Shown piece after piece: positions 38,867 through 42,812 of a stretch of DNA of 42,812 nt. The position numbers were made by a program, and so were the translations under genes. Positions within the stretch are counted from its first letter, which is position 1, and the number at the start of each line of letters is the position of its first letter. The notes beneath the pieces are model-generated. The model searched no databases and had not been told where the DNA came from. It saw nothing but the letters and a program-made list of their open reading frames with translations. This DNA comes from Bacillota bacterium. GTDB taxonomy: Bacteria; Bacillota; Clostridia; Oscillospirales; Oscillospiraceae. The stretch is from assembly GCA_023395775.1 (NCBI GenBank), contig JAEWYA010000244.1:1-42812 (forward strand). The letters are read 5' to 3'.

Positions 38867-41800
38867 ATGGGCGGCAGGCGTAGAAAATCCAATACAGCAA
38901 GGCAAAGAGCGATGGGTCTATCGCTCTTTGCCCTGTTGCTATTTTTATGCGCTACTTCGGCCCGCGCCGTGGATGGCGGCCATCAGGTCCTGTACATCAG
39001 CGCCTACTCCTATGAGCTTGAAAGCGTTCCCGTTCAGCTGGATGCCGTTGCCAAAGCCCTGAGTAGCGAAGCCAGCGTAAAATATCTCTTTATGGATACC
39101 CGCAACCAGAGCGAGCGGGCGGCGTCGCAGGAGCTGTGCCGCCGGCTGGATACATGGAAGCTGCTGCCCACCATCGATGCGGTAATCGTCAGCGGCGACG
39201 CGGCGCTGCAATTTGCCATGGACTATCAGGACGAGTATTTTGCCGGGCTGCCCATCCTCTTTTTGGATGTCCGCCAGCCCCTGTTGGCTGCCACTGCCGC
39301 GCAGAACGAACTGATCTCCGGCGCTGAGAGCGCCGTGCCCTTTCGGGAGACGATCTCTCTGGCGGCGCAGCTTTATCCGAATGCCAGACAGGTGGTCTGC
39401 ATTGGAGACGGTACCGATGCGGCACGTGGAATGATGGGGACATTTTACTGTCTGGAAAGTACCTTTCCGCAGCTTGATTTTAAGAGCCTGGATCTGGGGG
39501 AGACGCCCCGAAGCGGGATTCAAAAGCTGCTGGCGGAATACGGGAGTGAGACGATCCTCATCTATGCCCAGGTGAGCCATGACGGCAGCGGAAATATATA
39601 CAGCGATCTGCAGGCGGCAGAAATGCTGACGGCAATGACTTCGCTTCCTATTTTTTCTGCCAACGCCGCAAGCCTTGGCACCGGCTTTTTGGGCGGGTGT
39701 GTGATTTCGCCGGAAGACATGGCCTATCAGGTAGGGCAGTATGCTGGCCGGATTCTGGACGGCGAGGCGTCCTCCGCGGATGTGGGTCTTTTGAAAATGC
39801 CGGTGATCACCCGGTTCGATAAGCGCGTGATGGACCGGTGCGGGATCATGCGGAGCAGTCTGCCCGGGGATACGGAATATCTCAACGACCCCGTTCGTGA
39901 CGCCGTCCTCCAATATAAGCGAGTGCTTCTTGGCGGCGTGGGCGCCTTTGCGCTGCTTATCGCGCTTCTTGCCATGCTGCTGCGGGACAACCACAGACGC
40001 AGGGCGCTGATTTGCAAGGTACAGGAGCGGGAGCGTCAGCTCCAGAATGTCATGGATCTGGTGCCGGGCGGTATTTGCTCATTTCGGGTGGACGAAGGCG
40101 ATCATTTTGAAATGATCCATTTTAACACGGCCTTTTATCAGTTGCTGGGATACCCCGCACCACCGGAGGACGAAAACGCCAATCTGCTGCAAAACATTCA
40201 CCCCGACGATCGGGAGTCCTTTGAGGAGCAGATTTGCCTTTGCCGGCAGGGCGTGGAAAATATTCAGCAGACCTTTCGGATCCTGCGGCACGACGGAGCC
40301 TATATCTGGATGTCCTTGCAGGCGTCTTTGGCACAGGAGGAAAACGGCAGCCGGACTTATTACGGCGTATTCAGCGATGTGGATGCGCTGAAGCGCCTGC
40401 AGGAGCATCTGGAGCAGGACGAGCGCACGCTGCAGACAGCCATGGACCATGCCAATGTGGACTATTGGATCTACGATCCCCAGCGGCATACCTTGCACCA
40501 GAGCAAACGTGCCTGCGAGCTGTTCGGCCTGCCGGAGGAGATGACGGATTATCCGCAGTCCTGGTTTATCCATCAGATTACCTTTGAAGAGGATGTGCCG
40601 AAGCTGCGAAAGGCGCTTGCGACAATCGACCAGGGCGGAGAACACGCCGTCTGCGAGGTGCGGGAGCATCTTCCGAACGGCAAGGAGCAATGGGTCGAGA
40701 TCAGGATGACCTCCCTGTACGACACGGAGGGAAATCGGACAAAGGTGTTCTGTACCAGTTTGGTATGCACGCAGCGCCATCGGGAGATGGAGCGGTATGA
40801 GCGGCAGAATCAGCGCATCCGGGCGCTGTTGCCCAACGCGGTGGCATCCGTTCAGATGAATCTGACGAAAAACACCTGTATACCCGGACCTTCCCTGTAT
40901 CCGGAGCTGCTGGCGGGAATTGACAGAACCGCGGACGCCGCGTTTCAGAGGATGAGGAGCCGCGCGATTACGGCAGAGCAGGCCGACGCATTCGGCGCCC
41001 GTATCAGCCGGCAGGCGATGTTGGACGCCTATGAGCGGGGTACCTCGCTGCTGACCTATGAACGGAACTGCTGGGTCAATGGAGTCCGCCGCTGGCTAAC
41101 GGTGCGGGCGGACATCACCAGAAATCCTGTTACCGGCGATGTGGAGGCAAACATTTATTCGTTTGACATCGACGACCAAAAATTCATGGAGCAGATTATG
41201 AATACTGTAATCCGCCGGGAATATCTGATGATTTTGCGGATTGACCTGACGGCGGATACCGCCCGTGTTTTTTCCTCTCAGGACGGGCAGAATTCGATTC
41301 ATGAGATCGGGCGGGCAGAGGCGTCCATTCTGGACGCCGTCCAGGACTCCTATGCGGGCGACGAACTGGGGGACACGCTGGATCGCCTGCGCTTCAAGGA
41401 AATACGCATCCAGTTGGAGAAAAACGCGGAGTATGTGGTGTATGCCGACTGCCGCAACAGCTCCGGAAACGTCCGGCGGTTGCGCTACTCCTTCGTCTGG
41501 CTGGACAGGCGCGGCAGCTTAGTCTGCTGCACCGTGACCGATGCCACAGACGTCTTTGCCAGGGAACGCCGCCGGAGTGAGGCGCTGCGTTCCGCGTTGG
41601 AGGAGGCTCGGCGGGCCAATCAGGCAAAGAGCGAGTTTCTCTCCCGCATGAGCCACGAGATACGCACGCCTATGAACGCCATACTGGGACTGACCCAGCT
41701 GGCGCGGGAGGATGCCGAAACTCCGGACGTGGTGGAAATGATGGAAAAGATTCAGGTTTCCGGCGAGTATCTGCTGGGACTCATCAACGATGTGCTTGAC

Positions 41801-42754
41801 ATGAGCCGGATTGAATCGGGTCGCATTGAGCTGCACCCTGAAAATGTGAATGTGCAGACGATGTATAAGACAATCCGGGATCTGATGCTCCCCCGCATGG
41901 AGGAAAAGCACATCCGGTTCCGGATGGATACCAGTGGGGTGACCACGCCGTATGTGGTGATCGACCGACTGCGCATCCAACAGGTGTACGTCAATATCCT
42001 GAGCAATGCCATCAAGTTTTCCGAACCGGGCTCGGAGATTTCCTGCACGGTGAGTCATGTTCCCTGCGGAGAGGACAAGATCACCAGCACCATTGTTTTC
42101 CGAGACCAAGGCTGCGGCATGAGTCAGGAATTTTTGAACCGGGTGTTCGATCCCTTTGAGCAGGAGGCCAACGGCTACCAGAACCCCCAGCTGGGTACGG
42201 GACTGGGCCTGGCCATTGTGAAAAATCTGGTGGAGCATATGGACGGCACGGTAAGCGTCAAAAGCGAGCTGGGAAAGGGCAGTGAATTTACCGTGCGGAT
42301 CACGGTGCCCAGAGGCCATCCGTTCGATGAACCCGAGAAAAAGACTCCCGAAACCGAAGCCCAGACTAGTCTGAAAGGAAAGCGGATTCTTTTGGCGGAG
42401 GATCACCCGGTCAATACGGAGATTGCAAAAAAGATGCTTTGCCGTCACGGGTTGTTGGTGGACCACGCTGAGGACGGACGGGCGGCGCTGGACTGCTATC
42501 TGAACGCGGACGCATGGCATTACGACGCAATTTTAATGGATATTCGAATGCCGGTGATGAACGGCTTTGACGCGACAAAGGCCATTCGCACCTCCGGGCG
42601 GCCCGACGCCGGGAGTATCCCTATCATCGCCATGACGGCCAACGCCTTTGAAAGCGACCGTCAGGAGACCCGCGCGGCGGGGATGAACGCGCATCTTTCC
42701 AAGCCGGTGCGGCAGGAGGAGCTGTTGAACATGCTGCGAAAATTCCTAAAATAA
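38867..42754 (+). CDS. Hybrid histidine kinase with ABC-type binding-protein sensor
   Basis: A 1295-residue membrane signalling protein. Residues 1-34 are a signal sequence. Residues about 38-335 resemble an ABC_sub_bind extracellular solute-binding domain (LYISAYSYELESVPVQLDAV, TIDAVIVSGDAALQF). A transmembrane helix lies at 352-373. Two PAS-type modules follow (about 392-515 and 522-645), then two weaker PAS-like modules (650-775, 777-890). A coiled region leads to HisKA with the phospho-accepting H930 in MSHEIRTPMNA. The HATPase has VYVNILSNAIKFS and GTGLGLAIVKNLV. The C-terminal receiver has the phospho-acceptor D1225 in ILMDIRMPVMNG. GGAAGGGT abuts the ATG. It ends 58 bases before the window edge. 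Its output partner and ligand are not visible. Confidence 0.92.
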   Translation: MGGRRRKSNTARQRAMGLSLFALLLFLCATSARAVDGGHQVLYISAYSYELESVPVQLDAVAKALSSEASVKYLFMDTRNQSERAASQELCRRLDTWKLLPTIDAVIVSGDAALQFAMDYQDEYFAGLPILFLDVRQPLLAATAAQNELISGAESAVPFRETISLAAQLYPNARQVVCIGDGTDAARGMMGTFYCLESTFPQLDFKSLDLGETPRSGIQKLLAEYGSETILIYAQVSHDGSGNIYSDLQAAEMLTAMTSLPIFSANAASLGTGFLGGCVISPEDMAYQVGQYAGRILDGEASSADVGLLKMPVITRFDKRVMDRCGIMRSSLPGDTEYLNDPVRDAVLQYKRVLLGGVGAFALLIALLAMLLRDNHRRRALICKVQERERQLQNVMDLVPGGICSFRVDEGDHFEMIHFNTAFYQLLGYPAPPEDENANLLQNIHPDDRESFEEQICLCRQGVENIQQTFRILRHDGAYIWMSLQASLAQEENGSRTYYGVFSDVDALKRLQEHLEQDERTLQTAMDHANVDYWIYDPQRHTLHQSKRACELFGLPEEMTDYPQSWFIHQITFEEDVPKLRKALATIDQGGEHAVCEVREHLPNGKEQWVEIRMTSLYDTEGNRTKVFCTSLVCTQRHREMERYERQNQRIRALLPNAVASVQMNLTKNTCIPGPSLYPELLAGIDRTADAAFQRMRSRAITAEQADAFGARISRQAMLDAYERGTSLLTYERNCWVNGVRRWLTVRADITRNPVTGDVEANIYSFDIDDQKFMEQIMNTVIRREYLMILRIDLTADTARVFSSQDGQNSIHEIGRAEASILDAVQDSYAGDELGDTLDRLRFKEIRIQLEKNAEYVVYADCRNSSGNVRRLRYSFVWLDRRGSLVCCTVTDATDVFARERRRSEALRSALEEARRANQAKSEFLSRMSHEIRTPMNAILGLTQLAREDAETPDVVEMMEKIQVSGEYLLGLINDVLDMSRIESGRIELHPENVNVQTMYKTIRDLMLPRMEEKHIRFRMDTSGVTTPYVVIDRLRIQQVYVNILSNAIKFSEPGSEISCTVSHVPCGEDKITSTIVFRDQGCGMSQEFLNRVFDPFEQEANGYQNPQLGTGLGLAIVKNLVEHMDGTVSVKSELGKGSEFTVRITVPRGHPFDEPEKKTPETEAQTSLKGKRILLAEDHPVNTEIAKKMLCRHGLLVDHAEDGRAALDCYLNADAWHYDAILMDIRMPVMNGFDATKAIRTSGRPDAGSIPIIAMTANAFESDRQETRAAGMNAHLSKPVRQEELLNMLRKFLK

Positions 42755-42812
42755 TGGCAGCTGCTTGAAAAGTTGATTTCAACGTGCGCAGGGGAACCTT
42801 TCAGGGAAAGGT

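Noticed and set aside
1..42812. CRISPR arrays, insertion sequences, prophage genes, complete tRNA or rRNA genes
   Set aside because: No regular spaced repeats, transposase, integrase or phage structural motifs, and no complete tRNA or rRNA, were found on reading the window.

Overview
The window reads as a chromosomal segment of an endospore-forming, GC-rich member of the Clostridia, most likely a gut Oscillospiraceae-type organism. The basis is Firmicutes gene content and order (str operon, rplM-rpsI, NiaR), strong GGAGG-type ribosome binding sites, and many sporulation genes (spoIIID, spmA-spmB, bofA with its DUF2508 partner, an AbrB-type regulator, DUF4183 and DUF2935 proteins). Lineage is inferred from the reading frames; no database search was possible. 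No complete rRNA or tRNA gene, CRISPR array, transposase or prophage was seen.

Layout. (1) 120-1463: a secreted CAP/SCP-domain protein. (2) 1598-11654: a LacI-family regulator divergent from an L-arabinose operon. The operon holds a YtfQ-type lipoprotein, a two-domain ATPase and two permeases, followed by an FGGY kinase, L-arabinose isomerase and ribulose-5-phosphate 4-epimerase, so uptake and conversion to xylulose 5-phosphate sit in one unit. An intrinsic terminator after the binding-protein gene should give it more transcript than the rest. (3) 11910-13471: AbrB-like regulator divergent from spmA-spmB. (4) 13636-15296: polysaccharide-deacetylase lipoprotein and cytidine deaminase. (5) 15559-17208: nifS/iscS-type desulfurase with an iscU-type scaffold. 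(6) 17451-21751: two DUF4183 proteins (one with a cysteine-rich head and three repeats), a small membrane protein, and a membrane-bound GGDEF cyclase. (7) 21804-23489: NiaR and an orphan EIIC-like membrane protein separated by a 52-nt palindrome. (8) 23686-25300: rplM-rpsI and DUF2508-bofA. (9) 25382-27996: tadA, an AT-rich DUF2935 gene flanked by decayed repeats and a tRNA-like fragment, a small unknown gene and spoIIID. (10) 28272-33058: L7Ae-like protein, rpsL, rpsG, fusA, tuf. (11) 33368-37753: ssnA-ygfK, two genes of the anaerobic purine/urate degradation set. (12) 38093-42754: a hemolysin III-family membrane protein and a large hybrid sensor kinase.

The most interesting unexplained structure is the roughly 160-nt leader of ssnA-ygfK. 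It has a good promoter, then a closed hairpin with purine-rich internal loops, then a strong intrinsic terminator placed before the start codon, which is the architecture of a transcriptional riboswitch; I could not match it to a class I know. Second are the NiaR-linked EIIC-like protein, a possible niacin-related transporter, and the Cys-rich DUF4183 protein, a possible spore-surface component.
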